Source: Pontederia crassipes (Eukaryota > Streptophyta > Magnoliopsida > Commelinales > Pontederiaceae). From it: DNA of 64,000 nt. Under the pieces are notes generated by a model. The model ran no database searches. It was not told where the DNA came from and saw only the letters and a list, made by a program, of their open reading frames with translations. Numbering within the stretch: the first letter of the stretch is position 1; each line of letters starts with the position of its first letter. Positions 48,501-60,399 of this stretch are shown here, one piece after another. The stretch spans positions 45,039,696 through 45,103,695 of the forward strand of contig CM060188.1 of NCBI GenBank assembly GCA_030549335.1. Direction: 5' to 3'. The translations under genes were made by a program, and so were the position numbers.

Positions 48501-50960
48501 AACTATTCTTTCTTTGTGAATGCATCACCATGTACATACAATAGGAGGGCTTGTATAGGGAATCCTGGTAATGGTTTTGAGGTTGCCTTATCAGTTTCCG
48601 CATTGTTCTTCTCTATGCACCCAAGTTTGAATGACTCGGCTAACCATAATCTTTTCCTTCATAATCTAAACCCTTCTCTTTTTCACTCAATTTCCTTCTG
48701 TGTCCATTTCCTATGGTCTTCATCCAGTTTTATTACTGAACTGGAATGCTACATGTCAAGGTTACCAAAAATGTATCTTATTATAAACCCCTCCAATCTC
48801 ACATCAAATTCTTCTCTATGCCAACAATATTTTCGATATCCGTTTCAAAAACAATAGTTTCGATATGACATCTTTCTCCTCTAAAAGTACATCCATTCCG
48901 TTGAAGCTCATGTCTGCAACTTCCAGAAGTCTTCAATCCATCCTCCATCAGCCCACATGCCTTGTGGCTCCTGACCATGCCAAACCTCTCTTCACACTGG
49001 GCAGCCAAAAGAAAATAGTTGCTGTCATCCATGTCCAGTATTAAGAATTGATGTTTCATATCTAACAATATGGATTCATCCAACACCTCTTCTACAGTAA
49101 TTATGTTGGATATTGGAAATTGTTGATTTAGATTTCATTTTTCTTTAATATCAATTCTGGCAACTATCAGAATTTAAAATAACCGAGTACATAATCATTT
49201 TTGCTTTATGTACACATGATCTAGTACCCTTTAGGTTGTACCAGTGTGCTATTGTAGCCTTTATATGGTTGCTACTGGCAAATCATTTGCTAGCTAATTC
49301 ATTTCTTTTGCAGCTGTTGTGCTGTATGTAACTATTAATATCCATCACAGAGATGGTGTTGAAGAAGCCCTTTTCACCACTCACAGAGTTGTCTGTTTCA
49401 TTCCATAGATTTGGGACTTCTTTCCTGGAACTGGCCATCTTAAGAATGTTGGCCATGGGCAAGAAAAATATTATGCGATAAATGTTCCTTTAAATGATGG
49501 AATTGGTAGTGAGAGCTTCCAGGGGCTTTTTAGCTGTCAGCATCTACCTTTTAGTGGTGCCTGTACTAAGCTATAAAAAAGGTTATACTTTGATCCTGTC
49601 AAGAAAAAAAAAAAGTGTCATGATTACAACCATTTTGTTAGTTGTCCAGCTTTCCACATTTTTTAAAAAATATTAATAACTTCATAATTGGGTTACTCTC
49701 AGCTATGATTGGAATCTTCCATTTCACTTTGTATGAACTTACATGCCATGTCAAAAAACAACTAATATATTTGCAATACAGTAGTAAAATATAATGCACC
49801 AAAACATTGGTCCTGCATCCCTCAAGCTGCTGCACTTCGTACTTTTTTCATGGAGGATTACTTTGTTTATTCTTACACGTTGTATATGTGATCCAGGTAT
49901 TGGCTCTATGCAGCAGTTAAGCTCAAATGCTTGCTGGTGACTAATGATGAAATGAGAGACCATATATTTGAGCTCTTAGGCAGCTCCTTTTTTCCCAAGT
50001 GGAAGGCACGTCATCAAGTATGTCACATAGAAGATAAGATATCTTATTGCATTTATCTAGTTTTTCCTGAGTAAAAATGTATTGAATAAACATTTGGTTC
50101 CAACTTAACTTATATTGAGGGAATGCTTGAATTATTTAGGGGTAATATTGTTTTTAAAATCTCTAGTTGAACATTCTCAATTATCAAATGACTTGTTCCT
50201 GTTGGAACATGTTCAATACATCCAATTTCTCCATTCAACATTCATGCACATAGCCCATTTGTTTTCTAAATGGTTCAACTATTGACAGATTGCAGTTGTT
50301 ATTGATCATCCTTGCATGTTCATGCTTGGGAATTTTAGGTTAAGAATGTTTCTTGGATCATTATAACACTCACCTTTCAGGTTATTATAATTTCTATTTC
50401 TCAATAGTGTACTTCATAATCCTCTAGGGGTTTGAATGATTCATACAAATGTGTAATATTAGTACATAACTAGTCAGCAACTTTTGTGTGAACTTTTTGC
50501 AGGTCAAATATACTTTTGCCAAAGGGAACTTGGTGCTCATGATGCCACCTCCATACTCCATAGTCATACAGGTACATGGCCAATTTTTGACATTTTTATA
50601 TAAGTTTGCCATCAGTTAATGTACATAAAATGCTTTACATCTTTTGATTGAGGAATTTGAGAGTTTTTAGATATCATCTTTCTTTGATTTTAGGAATCAG
50701 AGAGAGGATCATGGCATGTGCCATTTGATGAGCCGTGCAATGATGAGACATCAAGAACTTGGCTTTGTATAAGTAGGCCAAGGTTGAATGAAGATGTTGA
50801 CAAACATAGTAAAGCTAATCTACCCACCAGAGGACATCTCGATTTACAATCACCATCAGAAAATGGTAAGGATGTCCATAAATTATCAAACCCACCACAA
50901 TCATCATGCAGCAAAGAGGGCGCAATCACTGGTAAAAGGAAAGAAAGATCATCTCCATAA
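42503..50960 (+). CDS. Protein-only RNase P (PRORP), nuclear type
   Basis: Six exons: 42503-43450, 46948-47049, 47142-47317, 49897-50017, 50503-50571, 50694-50960. Borders are GT-AG and phases agree, giving about 560 residues, similar to Arabidopsis PRORP2/3. The enzyme removes 5' leaders from tRNA precursors. The first exon carries the PPR array (about residues 15-240) and the Cys-rich CCCCGLHLACVDI. Later exons form the NYN nuclease with AIIDGANVGLY, SGSNDDWYWLYAAV and LLVTNDEMRDH, so all four catalytic Asp are present. The zinc site is completed by His in GSWHVP and Cys in TWLCISRP. No transit peptide is apparent, and the tail ends GKRKERSSP, suggesting nuclear location. The ATG at 42503 was chosen. 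An upstream in-frame GTG exists but is not needed. Confidence 0.95.
43618..43724 (+). mobile_element. 5'-truncated SINE/LINE tail with 16-bp TSD in PRORP intron 1
   Basis: A 107-bp insert ends CTAGTGGGATAAGGCTTTG followed by (TTG)n, the well-known 3' end of a plant SINE/LINE group. GAGGTCAATATTAGAG occurs on both sides (43602-43617 and 43725-43740), a long TSD as made by target-primed reverse transcription. Confidence 0.85.
44630..45180 (-). pseudogene. LINE reverse-transcriptase 3' region (zf-RVT) fragment in PRORP intron 1
   Basis: Minus-strand translation shows DGWTWKDDNFTIKQAYKM, then, after a phase change, WKLKVPVEIKIFIWLLRSRR and HGSIWLQRNHVIFHGTC. These follow the order of the zinc-binding reverse-transcriptase C-terminal domain of plant L1-type LINEs and LINE-like genes. 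Two in-frame stops lie between. It is a short, dead remnant. Confidence 0.6.
45440..46030. other. Unidentified repeat-like intronic sequence
   Basis: AT-rich sequence in PRORP intron 1 that resembles a reversed LTR (TTAGGGTTTATGAGAAAACC, a run of CCCAT/ACATGCC). No borders were found. No gene is supported. Confidence 0.35.
47410..49130. other. Non-coding insert in PRORP intron 3
   Basis: AT-rich sequence with GTGTTTGGAT-type transposon-end words at 47470-47550 and a GGAGAACTTAGC/GGCCAAGTTCTC block at 47925-48035. The frames at 48450-49086 show no domain. Confidence 0.4.
49201..49545 (+). pseudogene. Histone deacetylase gene fragment (intron end plus part of an exon)
   Basis: The segment from TTTTGCAG at about 49311 onward is a degenerate copy of the HDAC exon found at 59.2-59.6 kb: [32 protein letters not shown] and [12 protein letters not shown] are readable. 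Upstream of the TTTTGCAG acceptor, sequence such as TTTATGTACA and TGTACCAGTG also resembles the HDAC intron. It carries a stop after VCFIP and substitutions in key positions (HHGDG reads HHRDG). It ends at GGGGCTTTTT. Confidence 0.85.
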
Positions 50961-53900
50961 AAGCAGGACCTTTTCTGATGATTATGCAGTTACCAGGATA
51001 CGGTTAAAGCTTCTAGTTGTGCTCTCTTAACAACTTGTTACCTTGGCTTTTGACATTTACAACAAAACAAGCTAACAGGAGGCAGTTCTGTGTTACATGC
51101 TGAACTTGGATCAGTTGTTCAAATATTTATTATCATGTCATTAGACAATTAGGGTCTCGAGGTATTTTTGTTATACTGTTTTTTCTCATTTTAACGCCCA
51201 ATGAGAGCGGAGATCCTTTTTCTTCCGAGCCTTATTTTTTCATGGGATAGTATTATTTGGGGCGGACAGATAAGTATTCACTATTCTACAGAGAATGCCT
51301 TTCTCAAAGGGCTATTTTTAGCATCATCTATGTTATATATCATTGAAGCAAGTTGCAGTTGGACCAGCTCACCAGAATGATGATTATGATAGAGCTTTTG
51401 TTGTTAGTTCAGCTAAGAAGCATCATCACATTCTGCACCTGAATCTTAATTCAAATAGTTCATTATTTCGGTTACGAAATAGTTTATTTTGAACAAATGT
51501 TGTAAAGTTCACAAATTCGATTTTTGTTGATTCATAAATTCATAGAGTTTAAGTATGCAATAAATTTAATAATTTAAGTAACTTTTATGCATTTACAAAC
51601 ACATATTCATAAATTATAAATAACTAATATATTTTACTTATACAAAATAAATATGAAAGTAACCAAAATTATTATTATCACTTAAACTAATAAATACTAC
51701 TTGACTATTAATTATTATATTTATTAAGGTTAAAATTTTATAAAAAATAAAAATTAATTGAGCTAAAATTTTTTATCATGATATTAATTTTATTCTCAAA
51801 CATATTTACATTAATCAAATAAAATATTTAAAATGTTACATACTATTTTATTATACAAAATAAATAATTATTTGCAATCATATAGAATCCTATAAATTCA
51901 GGAGCTTATAAGATTTTACGAAGTTTTTTAAATTAATTTCATGTAAAATTTAAGTCTAATTTATTTAAGAGTTTATGTTAATTTGATTGATTTTATTATC
52001 TAAGCTCTTAAACTCAAGAGTTTGACTCGAGAGCGATTTTAAACAATAGAATTATGAGTGATCATTTACAGAGAGCATGCTTGCTTGCAAACATTTACGT
52101 ACTTCTTGGTACTTAAATATTTGAATATTCAATATTTGAACGCGCACGGTACGAATAAATTTCGACGAACGTAGTGACTTTGAATTTCGAACCTGGGATT
52201 ACTACTATCCAAACACATTCATGTTATCCAATTGTGCCGAGGTTGCTTAGATTTTAAAATTGTAATGGAAGGATATGGACACTTAAAAAAATGGAAACAG
52301 TCGATCCACGATCTTTTAGATGTATCCAGTAGAAGTATAATCTTAATATTAATCCATGTGAAGTAGAAATAATAGAACTCTACGTAATTGCAAAGTGGAG
52401 GATTCAATTTTCAAGAACCATGTAAGATATTCTCATTCTCAATGCCTTTTCATTGCCCTGTAAGTAATTATTATTATGTTTTTAGTTTTATATATCACAC
52501 AGGTCATCTTATAATTCGCAAAAATTAAAATTATTGTTATATTTCCAGTAATAAAAATGACAAAATATCTCATTCATACAAATATTTACTGAGAGGAAAT
52601 TAAAGTATAACTACGGGCATAAATAAATACTTAAAAGTCGAAGAAAAAAAATAAGTTTAATATTTGTGGAGGTAGCACCATCATCACCGTTCAATTTATG
52701 ATAGATTTTAAATTCATCATTTGAATAAATTTTTGAATCCCCTATGTTTGATGGTGCTACTTGTTTTAATTGTAGCACAAATATTCCTTTTTTCAAAATG
52801 TAAAGGTTGAACCAACTCCATGTAAAAGTTTGGATCTTTGGGATTTATGATGAATTTTCCAAGACCACCCTTGGCAACGTTTATAAGATCCTAAAAAGTC
52901 AAAAACAAAAATAGTAAGATTATATTAAACGTTATTTTAAATAATAAATCAATTTTTGTGATCAAATTTTAAATTACACTTTAACATGTCAGAGGATGAA
53001 ATAGTATTAATATAAGTTATACAAAATAAAAAATTAAATTATTAAATATTATTATAAAAATATAAAATTTTATGTTATTTAAATAATCATATTAATCACA
53101 TATAGATCTATAAGACTAACCATATGATCCAAAATAAATTCTTAAATTAGGATGGAGAGACCTTAAGCCATTGAAGATTGTATAAATAAATAACTATTTT
53201 TTTTAGAGTAGCGAACCCCTGAGAAGAGACACCGATAATTTAATTCGTACGACACAATCGAATGCATTGGACAGAAAGATCGGCTCACGATCAATGCCAA
53301 CTAGTCTCATGTGGCCGCTTTAGATTGCATACCTGTAACACTCTAAAAATTCAGCTTAAAAGTTAAAAGCAATTAGAAGATTTTTCGGTATGCTAACACA
53401 TTCGTCGTCGCATAAGCATAGTAAAATAATTTATAAACCAAATAACTTGTTATCACTTAGGCTAGCAAGTTCTTGGAGAGGCTATGTTTCATTAGCTCAT
53501 TAACAACTTAGGAACACAAATACCATTGTCGGCGTAAGAATTTTGTTTTCGAAAAGTAGATACACAAAAGGTGGAGGAGCTTTATTTTCTAACTTTACTG
53601 GTTCATTTTGCTTTAACAATTATCAAGAAATTGTGTCTTCTTATGCATACGTCCAGAAATTCTTACCTGAATTTACATATTTTTTTTTAGCAAAACAACT
53701 TTGGGGAAAGGCATTGCATATAGTTGAGAACATATCTAGAAGAAATCTCCCCACATACAAGAAACATATACATATTACTAAATCAAGCACATTCAAGTGA
53801 ATTTAGGGTTTTTTCCCCCAAATTCATTCAAAACAATTAGATTTAAAGATATGTGATAAACATCATATGGATCATTTATACAACTTGGAAATCACAAAAA

Positions 53901-54061
53901 TATTGAATTCTACATCATAAGATGGTCATAAGCAGTCACAATCCCTAATCGCACAAAAACTTGAATTCTAAATTACCGGTAAAAAAGTCGTAACATCCAT
54001 ATAAAAAGATGCCAATGTTAAAAAATTGTTGCACCAACTAAATGTGCAAGCACGACTCTGA
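50961..54061. other. Intergenic AT-rich DNA
   Basis: It contains the PRORP 3' UTR and then very AT-rich sequence. Frames such as 52219-52407, 52611-52796 and 53543-53800 have no domain. No mobile-element borders were identified with confidence. Confidence 0.5.
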
Positions 54062-55768
54062 ATGCCACCGCCCAGTTCCACGTCGCACTCGCTTCAACAT
54101 TTTCTCGACCAATTCTGCTGCTGCACCGCCGCAGCCTCGTCGCCGGCGCTCCCGGCGACCCTCCGCCAGACCAAGCAGCTCCACGCCCTGCTCCTCGCCT
54201 CTTCCTCCATCTCCTCCCTCTTAGCCGTCGTCAACCTCCTCCGTGCCTACGGCTCCTACGGCGACCTCTCGTCCGCCCGTCGTCTGTTCGACGCGACACC
54301 CCGCCGCCCTGTCCTCCTCTGGAATGCCATCATCCGCGCCCACGCGCGCGTCCACCGCCTCTCCTTCGCCTCCGCCCTCCTCTCGCGCCTGCGTCGCGAT
54401 CCGGACGCCCAGCCCGACGGCCGCACCTTCGCCTGCGCCCTCCGCGCCTGCGCCGAGGGCTCCGACCTCCGTGGAGCCAGGTCCCTCCACGCCCTCGCCT
54501 TCCTTAGCGGCTTCTCCGGCGCTTGTTCAATCGTCGACAGCGCGCTGGTCAGCTCCTACTCGAAGCTGGGCCTCGTCGGCGATGCGCGCACTGCGTTCGA
54601 CGAATCGCGCGTCGCGGATCTGGTTATTTGGAATTCGATGATCTCCGGATATGGTTACTGTGGATTATGGCAGGAGGGGGTCGCAACGTTCGGGAGAATG
54701 CGGCGAGAAGCCGGCGAAGATCCGGATGGCTACTCGCTAGTCGCGATCATCTCGTGCTTCTGGGAGTCGAGTGCGCTGCCGTACGCACGATCAGTTCACG
54801 GCCTCTGCTTGAAAGGAGGTTTCGACGGCGGTCGGCACGTCCGGAGCGTGCTTGTGAGCATGTACTCGCGGTGCGGCTGCGTGCTATCTGGTTATCGACT
54901 CTTCAGAAGCCTGTCGAATCCAGACTTGGTGACCTGGTCTGCTCTCATCAGCGGCTTCTCCCTCGTCGGCAAGTACGCGGAGGCGCTCGCGCTGTTTGCA
55001 GAAATGACCGACTCGGGTGAATGCCCGGATTCCGTCCTCATCTCTGCGGTCCTTTCCTCTTGTGCGTCGATTGCATCATGCAGGCCGGGCAAGGAGGTCC
55101 ACTGCTATGCGTTGCGGCGGGGGATGGACTGGGACGTTGCCGTCTCTTGTTCCCTCGTCGACATGTATGCCAAATGTGGTTTTTCTGGCGCCGGGGAACG
55201 AGCGCTCGGTCTGCTTCCAAAGAAGAGCTCAATCACGTACAACGCTGTTATACATGGCCTGGGTTCACATGGGCTCGTTCGCGAGGCTATGTCGGCCTTC
55301 GACGGGATGCTCGCCGGAGGCTTCGAGCCGGACGAAGCGACCTTTTCAGCTCTGCTGCATGCTTGCTGCCATGCAGGTCTGTTGGAGCAAGGGTGCCAGT
55401 TCTTCCGAAGAATGCAGGAGGAATTCGGTTTGCGTTCACGCCCGGAGCACTACGTGTACATGACCAAGTTGCTCGCGGCGGCGGGGCAGCTGAAAGAGGC
55501 ACACGACCTCATTCGGACGATGCCGTGCCCCCCGGATCCCGGAGTTTGGGGGGTACTGCTGTGGGGGTGCAACGTTCACGGCGATCTGGCACTGGGCAAG
55601 ATGGTGGCCGAGAAGCTCTTTGAGATGGCCCCAAGAAAGCCTGCTTACAGGGTCATGCTGGCCAACATGTATGCTGCTGAGGGCAGGTGGTTGGACGTTG
55701 ATAGGACGAGGGATCAGATGATGCTCAGAGGCTTACGTAAGAGTCCTGGTCTTAGCAATCATATTTAA
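54062..55768 (+). CDS. PLS-type pentatricopeptide repeat protein, E class
   Basis: An intronless 568-residue protein. After a Ser/Pro-rich N terminus it shows repeated PPR helices: NLLRAYGSYGDLSSARRLFD, LLWNAIIRAHARVHRLSFA, GRTFACALRACAEGSDL, SALVSSYSKLGLVGDARTAF, LVIWNSMISGYGYCGLWQEG, LVTWSALISGFSLVGKYAEA, SLVDMYAKCGFSGAGERAL, TYNAVIHGLGSHGLVREAMS and TFSALLHACCHAGLLEQGCQ. A C-terminal E-type region follows (LANMYAAEGRWLDVDRTRDQ). There is no DYW deaminase. Such proteins usually bind specific organellar RNAs, often for C-to-U editing, and the target is unknown. It is close to Arabidopsis At1g64310 in type. The exon is very GC-rich, and many antisense frames here are shadows. Confidence 0.92.
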   Translation: MPPPSSTSHSLQHFLDQFCCCTAAASSPALPATLRQTKQLHALLLASSSISSLLAVVNLLRAYGSYGDLSSARRLFDATPRRPVLLWNAIIRAHARVHRLSFASALLSRLRRDPDAQPDGRTFACALRACAEGSDLRGARSLHALAFLSGFSGACSIVDSALVSSYSKLGLVGDARTAFDESRVADLVIWNSMISGYGYCGLWQEGVATFGRMRREAGEDPDGYSLVAIISCFWESSALPYARSVHGLCLKGGFDGGRHVRSVLVSMYSRCGCVLSGYRLFRSLSNPDLVTWSALISGFSLVGKYAEALALFAEMTDSGECPDSVLISAVLSSCASIASCRPGKEVHCYALRRGMDWDVAVSCSLVDMYAKCGFSGAGERALGLLPKKSSITYNAVIHGLGSHGLVREAMSAFDGMLAGGFEPDEATFSALLHACCHAGLLEQGCQFFRRMQEEFGLRSRPEHYVYMTKLLAAAGQLKEAHDLIRTMPCPPDPGVWGVLLWGCNVHGDLALGKMVAEKLFEMAPRKPAYRVMLANMYAAEGRWLDVDRTRDQMMLRGLRKSPGLSNHI

Positions 55769-57671
55769 GATCCACAGCGTGCGATTTCCACTCGTCTTTT
55801 GTATCGCCCAGGAGCATGCAGACTTCTCCATAATTAATTGGTTGTGTTAGGTCCCATGTTAAAAAGAATGAGCATTCGGATTGCAAATCCGATTGAGGCA
55901 TTGTTCTCATGTCAAAGAGCTCCTTTAGGATGATTTGTTTGAAGAACAAGATATCTAATAAAAATTAATTATTATTTTTATTTATGTCAAACACTTAAAT
56001 GATTTATATTAGCTACTCATCAAGGAAGGAACTAACAGTGCAACGCACTAATATGCACTCCACTGAGTTCAAATCTCATTCTGAAATGTGTTTTTTTTTT
56101 AATTTTCAATCTTTATACCACCTCCTTTTATAATAAAAAAGAAAAAAAAATATTTTAAAATATTTTGAATACTCCTTTACAGAAAAAAAAAATAAAAACA
56201 AAAGGAAAGCGTATGGGTCATCAATTTCCTTCAGTAAAGAAATTGTGAAAGAAATCAGTTGTGAGATCAGGATGCAGGCGGAGGTAGCTGCAAAAATCAG
56301 TTGTGAAAGAAATTGCAGAAAATAATAATTCAGAATAACAATCAATCTGAAAGAAATATCCGATGATGAGCAAATCTGTACACATTAATCTGTGACCTCG
56401 GTATACAAGCTCAGGATGAGAGGTTGAAAGCCTAGGACGGTACACCTTTTTCTCAGTTCGTTTCCAGCATTAAAAAAATAGACGTCGACAGAAGCAGGCT
56501 ACCCATAAGTTATAATTAGCGAAAAATCCTGATATCATATGCATGGGGAACAATAGTGCCAGCATCGATCTATTCAAAAATGATTCTGGGAGACGATAAC
56601 TAATTGTTGCTCAGCTGCTTCGAGTTCGATGCATTCTGCAAGTAGATAATATGTCATTAAGGATCTTCCGAGAACTACTGAATGAGAATTTAACAGATGA
56701 AAGTGGTGGGAAAATTCTAACAAACAATTGTAAGCATCTTGACCCCTACGAGAAATGAAATTCACAGGTTACAAGGGAAATTGAGGTTAGCACTTGTTTT
56801 CTTTTTTGAAAGGAGTTGAGGTTAGCACTTCGTGAATGCCACTGATAAGATGATAATGTGTTCCACTTTAAGTGTCACGACGAAGGACCCGTTTGACTTA
56901 GCTAATACAAAATAACTGATAAGATTAAGATGAAGTGCTTATAAATATTTTATTGATTAAAATTTATTTTTAAAAATAAACGGTTACATGTTTAGATAAA
57001 ATTATTTATATTAATAATAATTAATTAGTTATGATATAATTAACTAACTTATTTCTTTAGAAAAAATAAGCAACCTTCCCTTTGCCTTATAATTTTCTAA
57101 CTTATAAGTGACTTATAAGCTTAATCAAACGGGATCGAAATATCCTTTGGATCACCAACTGTTATGTACTTTTTGTTCTAGCTATTTTTCTTTGAAAGTT
57201 GTATTCTCATTATCTGCATCCCGTGAAGAAGAGAAAAAAAGGTCCTTTTGTCATGTATACCACTGCATCCTGTGAGCACCAAAAATACGTTTTAGATTTC
57301 TATATTGACATGAGAAAAATACCCACTCCTCGCACCTTGTACTATTTAAAAAGTACTGTCCCTCATCTCCTCCAAACCGTGGAGGATCTGTTCCCCCAAA
57401 CAGCTGAAATTTAGAACCTGTCAAATTTACGTTAATGTGCCAAACTAAAATTCCATTCCAAAAACAGTGGTTTCAAGGTTCTAAGATTATGCCTAAAAAA
57501 CTGATTATTCGAATTTTTTTGAGAGGATTATTAGAATTTTTTTGTCCAATTCGATGTTGAAATGTCTTCTAACAAAATTGACGTGACGAATTTATGCAGA
57601 CATACATAAAGAAATGCATAGAAAACCGATATGACATGTAACAAAAGTGTGCAACAAAAAGAATCAATTAC
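55769..57671. other. Intergenic DNA between PPR and HDAC genes
   Basis: AT-rich with A-runs near 56140-56200. The two genes converge here. The last exon(s) and 3' UTR of the HDAC gene probably lie in 57200-57670, but no terminal exon was secured. Confidence 0.5.
56886..57134. mobile_element. Probable MITE with GACCCGTTTGA ends, ~249 bp
   Basis: The left end GACCCGTTTGACTTAGCTAA and the reverse complement of the right end, GATCCCGTTTGATTAAGC, are imperfect inverted repeats, and the interior is AT-rich with TTATAAG motifs. CGAA borders both sides, but the TSD is not clear. Confidence 0.55.
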
Positions 57672-59616
57672 CTGTGATTCAGGTTTAATCACCAGATGAT
57701 CATCATTCATGTTGGATTTTTCAATATCAGGATCGTGGCCCTCTTCAGCATCAGAATCATATGATTCGCCATGCCATAACTGCCGTTGTCTCCTAGTAGC
57801 TTCCATATCTTCATCATCCTGCATCATCGTTGTTTTTATACTTTCATGCCATTCAAAGCATACAAGAGAACAATATCAAGGTAAGAATGTGCCCACCTCC
57901 ACAGGTGGTTCTGTATCTGGAGGTCTTGACTGGAATTGCACACTTGGAGCATGTTCTATCATGGAAAGGTGATCCAATACCATAATCCTATACGACGGAA
58001 AAGTCCAGAGAGAATATAACTTAGACATTTAAATAAACACACTTTGTTGTATTACCTTTTCACATTACCTAACAATCTATAGAAAGATTGTCACCTATTA
58101 AGTTACCAGCAATGTGCATTACTTTATTTACCATGCACGAATAATCTTTCCAGCAATTTAAATGGCACTATACAACTTTTACTAAAATATCCTTTATATC
58201 TAATATTAAATTAAATATTATATAATCCAACCAAAAACTCAAATAAAAATCATAAAATTAATAAATTAAATAAATATAATTATAAATATTTCATATCTTT
58301 TTTAAAATGAAAATAATGCTAATGAATATACGTGATATTTAAAATAATAACTAATAATAAATATGCAACTCATGTGAATAACAATAATAAAATAAATTTT
58401 AAATAAATTAATATTATTAACTATGATTATAATGATTGTAATAATATTATTTGCTGTTGTTATATGAATTTTTATATTATTTTTATATTTTATTTGTCTA
58501 AGATTAGAAAGGGCAAGAATGAAAAGAAAATAAAATAGATTGTCACTTGGGTGACAATCTAGATGAACACCCCCCTCCTAATCAATGTGGATTGTCACTT
58601 CATAGGCAATTTACATTCTAGGCAATCGAGACTACTTGTAAATTAAAACAAAGTAAATAAGATAATATCGTGGGCCCACGTAATTTAATTTCAGATTACC
58701 AGTAATCTAGAAAGATTACTTGTAGGGAAACACCCCCTTAGAGAAGGAACTAAACATAATTAATTTTGTACCAAATAGCATAAATGTGATAAAATGTTTC
58801 TCAAAAGTTCCCTTTTCTGACTAAAAGAAGAACATGCTACCAAATGTTCAAGTGATTGCATGTTACAAAAATGTGATTAACCACTTATAACTATAACATG
58901 GAGTAAGAGAAATGGATTAAGAATTCTTTCTTGTGATTTAACATACCTTATTGTCTCCAGGTCCTTCTGTGTGTTCTTGTTCTCAATGTTTTTTGGTTGA
59001 ATATGGAGATTATAATCAGGACCAAAGTATTCATAGTACTCATTGTAGGGCAATGCATTATCAGGTTCTACTCCAACAGCAACTGCTGTCTGCAACACGG
59101 TGATATCCATGTTTCATTGAAAATTCAATCACAATAATAATTTCATTGAAATCATAATCTATATGCATGGCGTACCTCATAGCACCAGCAACGAGCAACA
59201 TTTCGGATTGTATAACCTCCACCTCCAAGAACCATCAATGGCACATTAAATGATCTAAGATATCGTAGGCATTCTGCATGCCCTCTGACTGACAAATTGA
59301 AGCATCCTAGCCTATCTCCAGCCAATGAATCTGCACCACACTGGAGAACAACTGCATCAGGGCGATAGACCTGCATTACTTTTTGAATGATAGGCCTAAA
59401 CAACCCTTGGAAGCTCTCATCATCCATTCCATCGTTTAAAGGAACATTTATGGCGTAGTATTTCCCTTGCCCATAGCCAACATTCTTAATATGACCAGTT
59501 CCAGGAAAAAAGTCCCCAAATTTATGGAATGAAACAGTCATAACTCTGTTAGTAGTGAAAAAGGCTTCTTCAACCCCATCTCCATGATGGACATCGATAT
59601 CCACGTACAACACTCG
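57672..59616 (-). CDS. Class I (RPD3-type) histone deacetylase, HDA6-like, 3' part
   Basis: Four exons (minus order): 59616-59176, 59089-58947, 57987-57897, 57818-57672, joined in phase to 274 residues. The catalytic core is evident: [42 protein letters not shown] and [18 protein letters not shown] with metal-ligand His/Asp. The following [20 protein letters not shown] and HAPSVQFQ blocks, and an acidic [27 protein letters not shown] tail, match HDA6 more than HDA19 or HDA9. It removes acetyl groups from histones in nuclear repressor complexes. N-terminal exons, roughly the first 40% of the protein, are not found in the window and would lie past 64000. The last C-terminal exon is unresolved. 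Confidence 0.93.
57988..58946. other. HDAC intron with probable MITE
   Basis: The intron between the exons at 58947-59089 and 57897-57987 is AT-rich. It contains GATTGTCACTTGGGTGACAATC, a hairpin near 58540, and a GTAATCTAGAAAGATTAC hairpin with GGGAAACACCCCC near 58700-58738. These are typical of MITE termini, but complete borders were not defined. Confidence 0.4.
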
Positions 59617-60046
59617 CTGCAAAAAAAAAAAGAGTGAGTCGAAATTGCCAATGGTATTGCACTGATACAATATAGAGGAAATAGAGAATATGTACATAAA
59701 ACAAAGAATAATATAATGCACTGCACTGGCTTTTTTTTGAGCAGGTAAAGGGTGATTACCTGGTGTAAATAAAATTTACATGTCTTGAATAGCAAAGTAA
59801 AGATCATCTCCTCGCCCATTCACTCACCATACTCTTCATTAAAGATACAACATTTTCTACATAGCACTGTTCCCATCTAAAAATACAACTGTTACGTTCC
59901 CTTCTAGAGTTTTTACGCACTACATTTTTTTAAAAAATTCTGTTAGTAGCCAGGATCCATATTGAAATAAAAAAGACAATCTAAGTCAGCAGTTTCCAAT
60001 ATCCTACATAATTACTTTACATGAGATGTATAATGAATCCATAGTG

Positions 60047-60321
60047 TGATGGAGTCCCTCTATCAACAACAGCATCCCACTTCTCCCACCACTAACATCA
60101 AACCACCTTCCTACATAGTGGATGCCCACCACCACCTTCTGCCCAGTAACTGCCCATTAACTGCAGCACATGTCTTGTTTATTTGCAGCAATTACTAGTT
60201 AGTTTATTTCTTTATTTCTATAAATATGTGTTTAGTATCTGTTTAAGGGTATGTTTTGTTGTTAGACCTTGTATTCCTAGATGTTTGTCCACTCCATACG
60301 GACAGCTATCTTTTAATTCCA
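60047..60321 (+). repeat. 5' LTR of the deleted gypsy element
   Basis: It begins TGATGGAGTCCC, contains CTATCAACAACAGCATCCCA and a TATAAATA box at 60219-60226, and ends near TTTTAATTCCA. It matches the 3' copy at most positions. Confidence 0.8.
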
Positions 60322-60399
60322 TCTTACGTTGTTTTCATTTTTGTTATGAAAGTTGGTGTCCTATCAAATTGGTATTTTTTTTGAAAGGGGAAAGGATAA

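Larger units (their letters stand above)
47366..49580. repeat. Direct repeat of ~41 bp bracketing an insert in PRORP intron 3
   Basis: AGCCATCAGCATATATCTTT continuing TAGTGCCTGTACTAAGCCATA at 47366-47406 is repeated as AGCTGTCAGCATCTACCTTT, TAGTGGTGCCTGTACTAAGCTATA at about 49534-49577. Everything between, about 2.1 kb including the HDAC fragment, is therefore bounded by copies of the intron itself. Confidence 0.7.

Noticed and set aside
48450..49086. Frames of 135 (+) and 95 (-) codons in PRORP intron 3
   Set aside because: No recognisable motif on either strand, and they lie in an insert bounded by duplicated intron sequence.
54221..55623. Several frames of 60-200 codons overlapping the PPR gene
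   Set aside because: GC-rich coding sequence leaves the other frames open. None shows domain features, while the 568-residue frame has a full PPR-E organisation.
57200..57671. Candidate last exon of the HDAC gene, after acceptors near 57420 (TTTGACAG) or 57408 (ATTTCAG)
   Set aside because: Short tails can be read from either, but none could be distinguished from 3' UTR by sequence alone.
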